Assembly: GCA_943736015.1 (NCBI GenBank)
Contig: OX031056.1
Span: forward strand, 65,499,277-65,563,276
Origin: Tridacna crocea
Lineage: Eukaryota; Mollusca; Bivalvia; Cardiida; Cardiidae
DNA length: 64,000 nt
Direction of reading: 5' to 3'
Made by a program: the position numbers and the translations under genes
In this document: positions 34,801 through 46,800 of the stretch, one piece after another
Numbering within the stretch: the stretch's first letter is position 1
Layout of the letters: each line of letters opens with the position of its first letter
The notes under the pieces: model-generated
Database searches by the model: none
Told to the model about the DNA's origin: nothing
What the model saw: the letters and a program-made list of their open reading frames with translations, nothing else

Positions 34801-37800
34801 CCCAGGAAAAGGGCTTTAAAAAACATGATGGGAAAAGGAGAGAATTGTGGTAATCAGATTTTTTCTTCTTGTTCAACTATATTCCCATAAACTTTCACTG
34901 ACAAATTTCTTGATGTAATAAATACTTTGCGAACTGTAATTGTCTGTATTTGAACAAGTCAGACATTTTGTCCTCTGATAAAGATTATTTCTTTTCCACA
35001 CAATCCCAGGCCTCAAAAACTTAAACTTGACTTTAAGTGAACAGAAAACATTGTGGAAAAAAGGAGAAAATGGTGGTTACCAGCACTTTCTCCCTTTTCT
35101 TACAACGCTTTTAGAAGATTTCTTGGTTGTAACAATCAGGTATTGCTTGGTAAAGGGTTAATAGAACCCTTCAAAAGATGTTTTTTCAAACATTATAGGA
35201 CCATCATTCTCTCTTTTTCCCACAGTGTTTTCTAGCCTATCATAGAAAAATGCATCAATTTGAGCTGACTTTAACCTTTTACCAAACAACAAAATTTTAG
35301 ACTTGTCCAAATTGAAAGCATTTGCTGATGAGGAAATAAACGAAACTCAAAAAATTGAAAATTGTTTCCAGCAGGGTTGGAAACATTGCAGGAAAAGGAG
35401 AAAATGCTAGTAATCAGCATTTTCTTTTTTTCCCACAATGTTTACAAATGGCTTTTATCTCAGTGTCGTACAACCCAGGGATTGTTTGGTAAAGGGTTAA
35501 GTGCTGTCTATTTAAGTTCTAAAATTTTTGAATTGGACCTGTCTGAAACTTCGTCATCAGATAAAGAGCTGACCCTTTACAACAAAATAAAAGCCACTGA
35601 AAATTTTAAATTCTTTTGTGAAGGGTAGAAAACATTGTGGGTAAAGGAGAAAATACTGATTACCAGCATTTTCTCCTTTTCCCACAATGTTTTCTAAAGG
35701 CTTCTTTCTCAAAAGTACGGATTATGTGGTAATGGGTTAATCAAGGGTTCTTCTAGGATTTTAGAGTAATTATGTACTGACTAGACTGATATTGAACTGC
35801 AAAAGTGCTTAGAATATGAAAATACCTTTTCAAATCTGGGAGTGGGAAAGGGGGGGGGGGGTTGAAACGCAAGTTGATGGCTATTTTTGTCATTAAGTAA
35901 AAGAGACAAGCAGTAGGTGAAGGTCAAACATCAGACAGCAGATTCTGTGAAACCCAGTACATACATCATTTTATGTGAGGTGTTTCAGTGATATGACTAA
36001 TATGCTGTTGAAAGAGGCATAAAACATCAATAAATCAATCAATCAATTGATCGATCAATCAACTGAATTTAAAAAGAAAATAAATCTAGATATGAGTCAC
36101 ATGACTAATTAAGATTGTAGCATTTTAACAAATTTGTTTTAAAAAATTGAAAGCAGTTGCAGACAACAAAAATATGACTGAAAAATTGTAATTTCGTTTG
36201 GGAAGGGAAGAAAACATCATGGGAAAAGGAGAAAATACTGGCTTCCAGCATTTTCTCCTTTTTCCACAATGTTTTCTTTAGGCTTCTTTCTAAGGGTTGT
36301 TAAAAGAGCTAAGAATTTTAAGGGCAGTATACATTGTGAGAAAAAAGGGGGGAAATGCTCGTGACCTGAATTTTTTTCTTTTCCCACATTGTTTTCAGAA
36401 ATCATTTACCTCCCCCTTATTAAAACACTGGATTGTTTTGTCAAAGGTAGTCCCTTTATCACACAATCCAGAGTTTTACTGACCCGAAGATAAGGACCTC
36501 TGGAGAACATCGTGGGAAAAGGAGAATGTACTGGTATCCAGTACAATTATTTTTCTCCTTATCCTGCTGCGTCCCAGTATTTTAGTCTGTAGCGTACAGG
36601 ATTCGAGAACAGGGGGACACGGGTTCGATCCCCGGCTCGGCCAATTTCTTTCCAAGGATTGATGATATTCATTATGACAGGATTCATTCCTCTCTCACTG
36701 CTGACCTTGGTTTCAACTGTGGTTATGTGGGAAAGCAGCCACTGGCTTTAGTAAGAAAATTGTGGGGAGTACTGGTAATACTGGGATATACCTGAAATAG
36801 TGTCGAAAATGGTGTAGGCAATCCCTACTTTTGATGCCCCTGAGAAAGAAGCCTTTTGAAAACAATGTAGGAAAAGGAGAAAATGCTGGTAACCAGCATT
36901 TTCTCCTTTTTCCACAGTGTTTTCTACCCTTCCCAGAACAAATTTCAATTTTTCAGTCACCTTTATTTTGTCGTCTGCAAATGCTTTCAATTTGAACCAG
37001 TCTAAAATTTTGTCGTGTGGTGGAGTTAAACACCATACAATCGATCAATTTCTCCATTTCCCACAAGGTTTTCCAATCTTCCACAGATAAATTGTATTGT
37101 TTCTGCCACATTCACAATGTTATCTACAAGGGTCCAAATTTGAATTGGTGTAAAATTTGTTGCTTGGTAAAACAATGAAATGAGCAATACTTATTGGATA
37201 CTTTACTGTATCATAATGATCTTCTGCTAAACTAGGTTATTAATATTTGTGTAACTGTCTGAATTTGTGAAATGAAAATATAGATAAATTTATCAGCAAT
37301 TTGTTGCCTCTGGAAACTGTGAAGAAGTTGATAATGACGCCCACTGCTTGTTGTAAAAGTGCAACATGATTCAGATCATTTTATCTTTATGTTTCCTTCT
37401 TTCACCCCTCACTATACAATCCTGAGTTTTAACCCTTTACTCCATAGATACTAGTTTCTATGCATTGGTTGTCGGAGCCTTTGGAAAACATTGTGACAAA
37501 AGGTGAAATTGCTCATGACAAGCAATTTCACCTTTTGCAACAATGTTTTCTACATTATCCAAAGGTGTCATATACACATAAGAAACGGCTTCATTCTTGC
37601 TGTTACTTAGGGTCAGTTAAAGATACCATAGAAATGCCTTATGGGGTTAAGGGTTAATGACCCAGTGAAGGGGAAGGGTTTTGAAAACATGGTGGAAAAT
37701 GAAGAAAATGCTGGTAAACCAGCATTTTCTCCTTTTCCCACTATGTTTTCTACCCTGTCAAAGAAGTTAGGTGCAGTTGTATCACTATAGATTTGTTGTC

Positions 37801-40800
37801 TGCAGATGGAAGTTGGAAATCTTAGATCTGTTGTTTAACTCTTTACCAAACAACAAAATTTTAGATTGGTCCAAATTGAAAGAACTTGCAGACGACAGAG
37901 GCAACTCATGAACTGAAATTTGTTTCCAGCAGGGTAGAAAACATTATGGGAAACAGAGAAAATGCTGGTATCAGCATTTTCTCTGTTTCCCACAATGTTT
38001 TCAAAAGGCTTCTTTCTATCTTAGGGTCGTTAAAAGTTGGGATTGTGCGGTAAGGGGTTAATAAAGTACATGTCTATTCAAAGAGTGTCTGACACAACTT
38101 GGGTTACTTTTGCAAATGGTATAGATTAAGATCACACTGCAGATAGATTAGATAAGACTGCAGATAGTGTGAATCAAGAACAGACTGCAGATAGTATAGG
38201 TGAAGAGAAGACTTGAAAGTGTGGATTAAGATCAGACTGTAGATTTGTGTGAATCAAGATTAAACCATAGACAGCGTAGATCAAGATCAGACTGCAGATA
38301 GTGTAGATCGAGATTCCAAAAACGTCTTCGATAGCCCTCTCCATCTAGGTCATCATAAATGATAATTGTATGCTACAAGAGTTAAAAGTACATTGTTCAC
38401 TTGAGTTAAATTGTGCTGTTTCACTATTCATATATTGTGATTTTTGCTGAATAGAGAGAGAGGTACAAAGATCAAGGGACAGAAAGTGGGCGGAAGTGAA
38501 AATTGTTTCATGGGTATTTAACTCTTTATCAATCAACATAATTTTGGACTGGTCAAAATTGAAAGCATTTGCAGATAACAAATTTACTGGGACTTAAAAA
38601 CTAGAATTTGCTGTTGGAAGGGTAGAAAACATTGTAGGAAAAGGAGAAAATGCTGGTTAGCAGCATTTTTTCCTTTTCCTACAATGTTTTCAAAAGCCTT
38701 CTTTTTCAGGGTCATTTAAACTCGGGATTGTATGGTAAAGGGATAAACTCTTCGAGATTACCACATGACAAAAATTAGACTTGAAAGCATTTGCAAGTTT
38801 ATAAGGTTGAAATTATGGAATTGTCTTTGATAGGGAAGAAAACATTGTGGGAAAAGGAGAAAATGCTGGCTACCAGCATTTTCTCCTTTTCTCAATGTTT
38901 TCAGTAGCCTTTACTCTGATCATTATTATATCCCTGGATAACAAATGTTTTCGGAGGTATGCTGAAATCAGCCTCTCTGTCTGTGTGTTTGTCCGTGTTT
39001 CTGTTTGTGTACAAATAATTGCCTGTGTCTGTCACAGCACCGGCAGGGGTATAAGTGGCATTCAGTGACAGCTCTAGTTATAACTGTATGTTTATGTTAA
39101 AGGAGTTTAAAGTACATTGGTAATGCATCGATCACAAATAAAACATGCTCCGGACAATTTTTTCCAACTTTGCCGCTTCAAAGATTTGAGACATCGTCCG
39201 GGAGCCGTTCGATTTTAAGACATTTTGCTGAAGCAGATACAAATGAAACGGGCATTGGACAGCAGTTTCTTTTGAAATGCCATGCATGCACTTTTCAGTT
39301 CAGAAAAGCACTGGGCGGCTTTTGGACTAAAATTCTGCCGCCATCCAGCTAGCTACAGAGGTGTGTCATAATATCCAAGGATGACACGCCTCTGTAGCCA
39401 CATTCTGACCCACACAGTCCTTACTCTGCGACCTTGCCCAGCACGCTTCTGATTGTAAACAGCAGCAGCTGCTATTACATTTATCTGCCTTTGGCAAACA
39501 GCTTGCAAGATTTCTTGATAAAGCAGAAGATTCATCAGATTTTGTGGTGGTACAAGTGCCATTTTCACTTTAGAACTGATTAACCCATTACCATAGGACA
39601 AAATTTTAGGCTTATCCAAATGGAAAGCATTTGCAGACGACAAAATAAAAGTGACTGAAATGTCTTTTATGAAGGGTAGAAAACATTGTGGGAAAAGGAG
39701 AAAATGCTGGTTACCAGCATTTTCTCCTTTTCCCAGTGTTTTCTGAAGGCTTCTTTCTGAAGGTGTCAAAAGTAGGGATTGTGTGGTAATGGGTTAATTA
39801 TCATGAGGTAAGGTATCAATATACATTTTTATAATGTAGTCTGATTTATGATCATGTTGTCAAAGTATATGTTTGCCGTCGAGTCACCATCTGGAAAGAT
39901 TTAACAAAATCAATACCGCATGGCAATCTGACGGTCACTGGACGGTGCCGGTACAAATATTCGTAATCGGGCGGTACCCATTTGGCGACTGGAATGCCTC
40001 CATCTGGTCACCGGACGGTTGCAGTTTGGTCGCCAGACGATTTGGAGATGAATGTTTTGATAATAATCGGCTGGGCGCCATCCAATTTCTGAAGGCATCA
40101 TCTGGTCACCGGACAGCGCCCGGACAGAGCCTGGAAGATGAGTTAATGGCTCTCAGATGCCCAAAAAATCGTCCAGTCACCATCCAATTATAACTTTGTT
40201 TTTAACCTCGAACACTGGCTCCGAACAGCATCTCAAAATTGAACTGCCGCTGTTCAAATTGAACTGCCACCAGAAGGTCACCGTGCGGTCCCCGGGCGAT
40301 TGAGTCAAAATCTCCTGAAAAACTCACCATCTGGCGGCAGTTAGTCATTTGTGACTGGGGCATAACTTGAATCAACCCACTGGTTCACTATTGTGAATTG
40401 TATTGAAAAAAAGAGAAAGGCACAAAGGTAATGGAAATAAAGAGTGGGTGGACAAGGATATTTTTTGAAGGTTATTTAAACTGTAACCAGGATATATCTT
40501 AACCCTTTACCTCACTACAAAATTGTAGACCTGTCAGAATCCAAAACATAGGCAGATGCAAAATTTATGGATGCTAGAATTGTGGAAGATGTCTTTCAAT
40601 GGGTAGAAAACATTGTGGGAAAAGGAGAAAATGCTGGTTACCAGCATTTTCTCCTTTTCCCACAATGTTTTCAAAAGTCCTGTTTCTCAATTTAGGTTGT
40701 CAAAAGTTGTGTGGTGAACTGCATTATGTGGAAAACGGTTTAATCATAGTACTCAACAAAAGTTTTAGACTTACTAAATTGAAAGCATTTTCAACCAACA

Positions 40801-43800
40801 TATTTGATAATGGGATTGTGTTTGTGATGGCAGCAAACGTTGTTGGAACAGGAGAAAATGCTGGAAAACAGCATTTTCTCCTTTTTCCACAATGTTTTTT
40901 AAAGGCTTCTTTCTCAGGGTTGTCAAAAGAAGGGATTGTGAGGTAATGGAAGGATCAAGGGCAATCCAGACTATTGACACCTGTACTTACTGAATGTACC
41001 TTGTACTAAACAGTTGTCTGTTTAAACAACCCTGAAGGAGTAATATGAAAATGGCGTGAAAAAAGGAGGAAACGAGGGATACCAAGATTCTTCTCCTGTA
41101 TTGTACACCAATGTCTTCTGTCCATTTATAGACAAATCCCATAATTTTTCAGCCAATTCTAATTTGTCGTCTGCTAATTCTTTCAATCTGGACAAGTCTA
41201 AAATGTTGTTGTTTAGTAAAGAGTTAAACACATCAGCAGGATCTCAGATTATACAATACAGGTTAACACCTTAACTTCAAAACAGACAATCCCAACATTT
41301 AACTACCCCAGAAGAGAAGGCTTTTGAAACATTGAGAGAAAAGGAGAAAATGCTGGTAACCAGCATTTTCTCCTTTTCCCACATTGTTCTCTACCCTATG
41401 AAAGACAAAAATCATAATTTTAGCAACAGTTACGGTAATTTGTTGTCTGCTAATGCTTTCAATTTTGTTCAGCCAAAATTTTGTTGCTTGGTAACACTTT
41501 TACTTGATACCACACTGCAGGATTTTTCTTGTTAAAACTGTCTGCAGATGACAAAAAAACATAAAACAATATTTATCCTTGAATAATTGGAAAATGAAGC
41601 GGGGAAAGGAGAAAATTATGGTCAATAGAGTTTTTGTCTTTTTAATACAGTGATTTTAATAGCTTTCTTTTCCAAGTTTATGAAAATAATGATTGCATGG
41701 TTTTTCCTTTAGCCTTAATTATTAGATTCGTCTGTAATTAAATGCATGTGCAAACATCAAAATAAATACAACTCAAATGACTGAATCTTTTCTCACAATA
41801 TTCTTCAATCACTTAGTGACATCAAGTGGTTATTGTTTTGGTCATGAATAGTTCTTTACCACACAATCCTGACTTTTAACTCTTTACCAAATGACAAAAT
41901 TTTAGACTTGTCCAAGTTGAAAGCATTTGCAGATGACAAAATTAATGTGACTCAAAACTTGAAACTTGACTCTAGACGAGTAGAAAACATCGTGGGAAAA
42001 GGAGAAAATGCTGGTTACCAGCATAATCTCCTTTTCCCACAATCCTTTCAAAAGTTCTCTTCTTCAGGGTCGTTAAAAGTCGGGATTGTTTTGTAAAGAG
42101 TTAACACCCCTGAAGAGAGGGCTTTTAACAACATGGTGGGAAACGGAGAAGATGCTGTTAGCAAAATTTAATCGTTGGAAAGAAAGTTTGTCAATACTGG
42201 TTATTGAATCCACAACCTGCAGGTCACGAGTCAAATATGCAAATCACTAAGGCACCCGGTTGACTGTTTGGTACAAAGTTTAGCTGTCATCTGCGAATTC
42301 TTTGAATTTCCACACGTCAGAAATGTTGTCTGTTAAATGGATGAAGCAGACTATTGTGTGGTGAAGGGTTTACAAGATCTTCTATCCTTGTTCCTGTCTA
42401 CCCCTCCCCCGCTTCTTGCGTCATAGATTTTATCTTTTTTGAAGTGACTCGTCTAGATTTTAAAGCCCCATTTTTTCTTTCAACATCTTTTAACAAAACT
42501 GATATTCTGTATCTTTCTGCAATGGTTGCTTTTATCACTTAACTATTTACCAAATGACAAAATTTTACACTGGTCCAAATTGAATGCACTTGCAGAGGAC
42601 AAAATAAACGTAACTCAAAAATTGAACTTTGTTTCCAGTAGAGTAGAAAATATTTGGGAAAAGGAGAAAATGTGGGTAAACAGCATTTTCTTTTCCCACT
42701 ATGTTTTCAGACAGCTTTTTTCTCAGGGTTGTGAAAACCTGGGATTGTTTGGTAAAGGGTCAACCCTTTACCACACAATCCTGACTTTTAACACTTTTGT
42801 GCAAAGAAAACCTTTTAAAACATTGTGGGAAAAGGAGAAAATCCTGGTTACCAGCATTTTCTCCTTTTCCCACAACATGTCTCCCATTTCTGAAACAAAT
42901 TTCATTTTTTTAGTCACATTTATTTTGTAATCTGCAAATGCTGTTTAATTTGGACCAGTGTAAAATTTTTTTGTTTGGTAAAGAGTTAACAGAGAACAAA
43001 ATTTTATACTGTTCAAAACTAAGTGTTTGCAGACAAATTTTGAATGTCAGTCAAACTACAAGTATTATATTTGTTTGTGAATGCTATTTTCAACATTAAT
43101 TCAGTTATAAGGAGCTGGCCAGTGCCTCGATCTATCATTGCTTTTCTGGAGTTTCATCATCAAAACAATGATCAGCAGTGAGAGAGGGACAAATCCTGTC
43201 ACAATGACTTATCATCCATCCTCAGAGAGAGGCAGGGACGAACCCATGACCCCCTGATCTCAAGTCCTGTATGATACTTACTGTCAGTCACGGGGGCAAT
43301 GACCCTGTGGAAAGAAGACATTTCAAAACATTTTCTCCTGTAGTCCAAAACTTTGTTGATTGGCAATTCAGACTTTTAATGACCCTGAGAAAGAAGCCTA
43401 TAGAAAACATTGTGAGAAAATGCTAAACAGCATTTTCTCCTTTTCCCACAATAATTCCTACCCTATTAGTCAGAAATGATCACATTACCAAGATTTAGTT
43501 TGTTGTCTGCAGATGCTTTGAATTTGGTCCAGTCCAAAAGTTTTTCTTGTTAACTCATTACCAAACAACAAAATTTTAGGTTTGTCCAAATCAACAACAT
43601 TTGCAGATGACAAAATAGAAGTGACTGAAAATTTGAACTTCATTTTGTGAAGGGTAGAAAACATTGTGGGGGAAAAGGAGAAAATGCTGGTTACCAGCAT
43701 TTTCACCTTTTCCCTCACAATGTTTTCTAAAGTCTTTTTTCTAAGGGTCGTCAAATGTAGGGACTGTGCAGTACAGAGTTAAATGATCATTTGGTGTTAC

Positions 43801-46800
43801 TAATTTGGTTCTTACATATATGAGCCCTGTCCAGGCAAAGGTGGGTTTAACCCATTACCACACAATCCCTACTTTTGACGACCCTGAGATAGAAGCCTTT
43901 GGAAAACATTATGGGAAAAGGAGAAGATGTTCGTTACCAGCGTTTTCTTATTTTCCCACAAAGTTTTCTACCATACGAAAGTAAAATCATACCATTTAAC
44001 TCTTTACCACACAAGAAAATTTTAGACTGGTCCAAATTGAAAGCATTTGTAGACAACAAAATAAATGTGACTGAAAAATTGAAATTTGGTTTAGGAAAGG
44101 TAGAAAACATTGTGGGAAAAGGAGAAAACGCTGGTTACCAGCATTTTCTCCTTTTCCCACAATGTTTTCCAAAGGCTTCTTTCTCATGGTCGTTAAAAGT
44201 TGGGATTGTGTGGTAAAGAGTTAATTGATGTCTGCAAATACTTTCAATTTGGATATATCTATATTTTGCTGTGTAGTAACAGGTTAATACATCTCTGTAA
44301 TACTTTATTACAAGCACGTCATCACACTATCTTGGATCCGTAAATTCCATTTTGTCGCACAACCAACTGTTCTATGAAGTAAGCTGGTCCTTTGACATGC
44401 AATTGAAAACTAACCAGTGGGAAAAAGTTTCTACTCAGGTCGGCCTGCACAAGTTGCACAGGCTGACCTAGTCAATACGCATTGCAGAAACAATAACTCA
44501 TTGCCAAACGACAAAATTTTAGGTTTGTTCAAATCGAAAGCATATACAGACGACAAAAGGAAAGTGACTGAAAATTTGAAATTTGTTTTGTGAAAAGTAG
44601 AAAATGTTGTGGGAAAAGGAGAAAATGCTGGTTACCAGCATTTTCTCCTTTTCCCACAATGTTTTCTAAAGGCTTCTTTCTCAGGGTCATCAAAAGTAGG
44701 GACTGTGTGGTAATGGGTTAAGCCCCTTTTTACAGAGATAGCTGTTGTCAATATTGCAGACAAGAGGAAGACATGCAGGAAGCCATTCCAAAGGTGGGCG
44801 GAGCATACACTGATGAGCAGATCAATCAGCTTGCCCAGCTGCACTTTGAGAACACGCAGATGATCGAGGGGAAATGGTCCAGCGAGCTCACTGTCCAACA
44901 AGAGATACAGAAGAAAGAATTCAGAGAATGGGTCATGAAGGTTCATGAAGACTCCAAAACTTCCGGAACTCCCAAATACATGTAGGCATTTTCTGTTTGT
45001 TAACCTAAATTTTTTTGTGCGTCCCCTTTTATCATCCATGTCCCATTTCTAGTTAAACTTGTACTTGACATATCAGGCCCGTAGGAACGGGGGGCTAGGG
45101 GGGGCTCAGCCGCCCCAATAATTTTGAAAATCATAGTAACTAAAATATGAGTTTTTAGCGCAATGCAATTACCACGCAAAAAATCTCAGTATTTCGAAGT
45201 TAGCCCCCCCCTATCTTGAAATGCTTCCTACGTGGCTGCATATTGCCCATAAAAGTAAACAACAGGCAACACGTCCTATTTATCAGTGGAAGCTATTGGT
45301 AACTAATCTTGTCATAGGTACCATTCAGACAATGTGTAACCGAATACTGTTATGTTTGTTCTTCACATATCGCCCATAAAGGTAAACAAGAGTCAACATC
45401 CTGTTTATCAATAGAAGCTATTGGTAGATGATATTGTCATATGTACCATTCAGACAATGTATGACAGAATACCTGTATGTTTTAGTACAAAGGATTTATC
45501 TTTGATAAAAATTTTCATGACAAAGACTATTCTGACTAGGAATAATAAAATTTTTTTTTGTGATTAGTACTATCTTTATGAATAAATTGTATCACTTTTC
45601 AAATTTTCAAGTCTCACATTTTACAAGATAACTACCTTTGTTTTCAATGTAAGACAGCCATTATGAATTGTCATCTCTTACATGTGTGAGATAAGAAAAA
45701 AAGTGCCATATTTGGACATGAATGATGCAATTATATGCCTTTTTCTAAAACACTACTGACCAAGATGCCTTCAGGAAATTGACTGTCAAAACTAATAATC
45801 ATTTTGTGACAAAGCTGCTGGTTTTAGTATCTTTAGATGTAAAACAAAACTGTTATATGAAAGTTTCTTGGGAACTATTTTTATGCTCCCCGAAACATTT
45901 CAGGGGAGCATATAGTCTCCAGGCTGTGCGTACTTTCGTGTGTCCATTTGCCCGAAGCCATTTCTCCATAACCCTTCGACCAGGTTTTATGAAACTTCGT
46001 ATCTGAACTCCTCAGAACAATGCACAAATACTTCTTTCCAGGTTCCTCAATTTGAGAAAAAAAGGGCTTCATGTAAAAAATTGTTTTTCCTAATAAAAAA
46101 TTATGTCCTACATCAATGCTCAAAACTTTGTGAAATTTCAAATCTGAACTTGATGAAACGTTGCCCAGATACCTCGTTCTGGGTTTCTCAATTACAGTCT
46201 GTGTCGTGGAAAAAGGGGTCTTCATGTAAAAAAATTGTTTTTCTCCAATATTTCCTGCATTAGTGCTCAAAAGTTCATGAAATTTCAAATCTGAACTCCT
46301 TGGAACATTGCCCAGATACCTCTTCCCTGGTTTCTCAATTTCAGGCTGCATCACGGAAAAAGGGGGGGCTTCATGTAAAAAATTGTTTTATATGACACCT
46401 CTTTCCCGGTTTCTCAATTTCAGGCTGCGAAATGGAAAAAAGGGGCTTCGTGTAAAAAATTGTTTTATGTAATATCTCCTACATTACTGCTCAAAATTTC
46501 ATGAAATTTCGATTTCGAAATATTTTGAAAAAATGCCACAAACCACACCCTTTGTATTTATTCCAATCATGCAATATTGTCTTAAGGGAAAAAGGGGGCT
46601 TAAAGGAGGCTTAGTTGGCTTAGTGTCCTCTACAAGTTTGTGATGGCTATTACTCCAAAAGTATTACAGCTATAATGGCAAAATTCATAAACAGATAGAT
46701 CTTACTGATTAATAGAAAATGTAATTTTTCCATGTTTCAAGACGTTTTACGGGAAAAGGGGGCTTCATGGTAGAGTTAGAATCAGTTTTTCTCCATTATC

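Larger units (their letters stand above)
41849..42340 (+). mobile_element. TTAA-Pal MITE, host of a nested copy
   Basis: CTTTACCACACAATCCTGAC, then the nested copy, then ACCCCTGAAGAGAGGG. It also holds a SINE scrap before its TCATCTGCGAATTC long arm. Confidence 0.72.

Noticed and set aside
35848-35862. G-run as a quadruplex or regulatory site
   Set aside because: A single homopolymer without spaced G-tracts; the same holds for the G-run near 48882.
39353-39769. A 138-codon minus-strand ORF
   Set aside because: Half of it is a TTAA-Pal copy and the other half a hairpin-bearing stretch.
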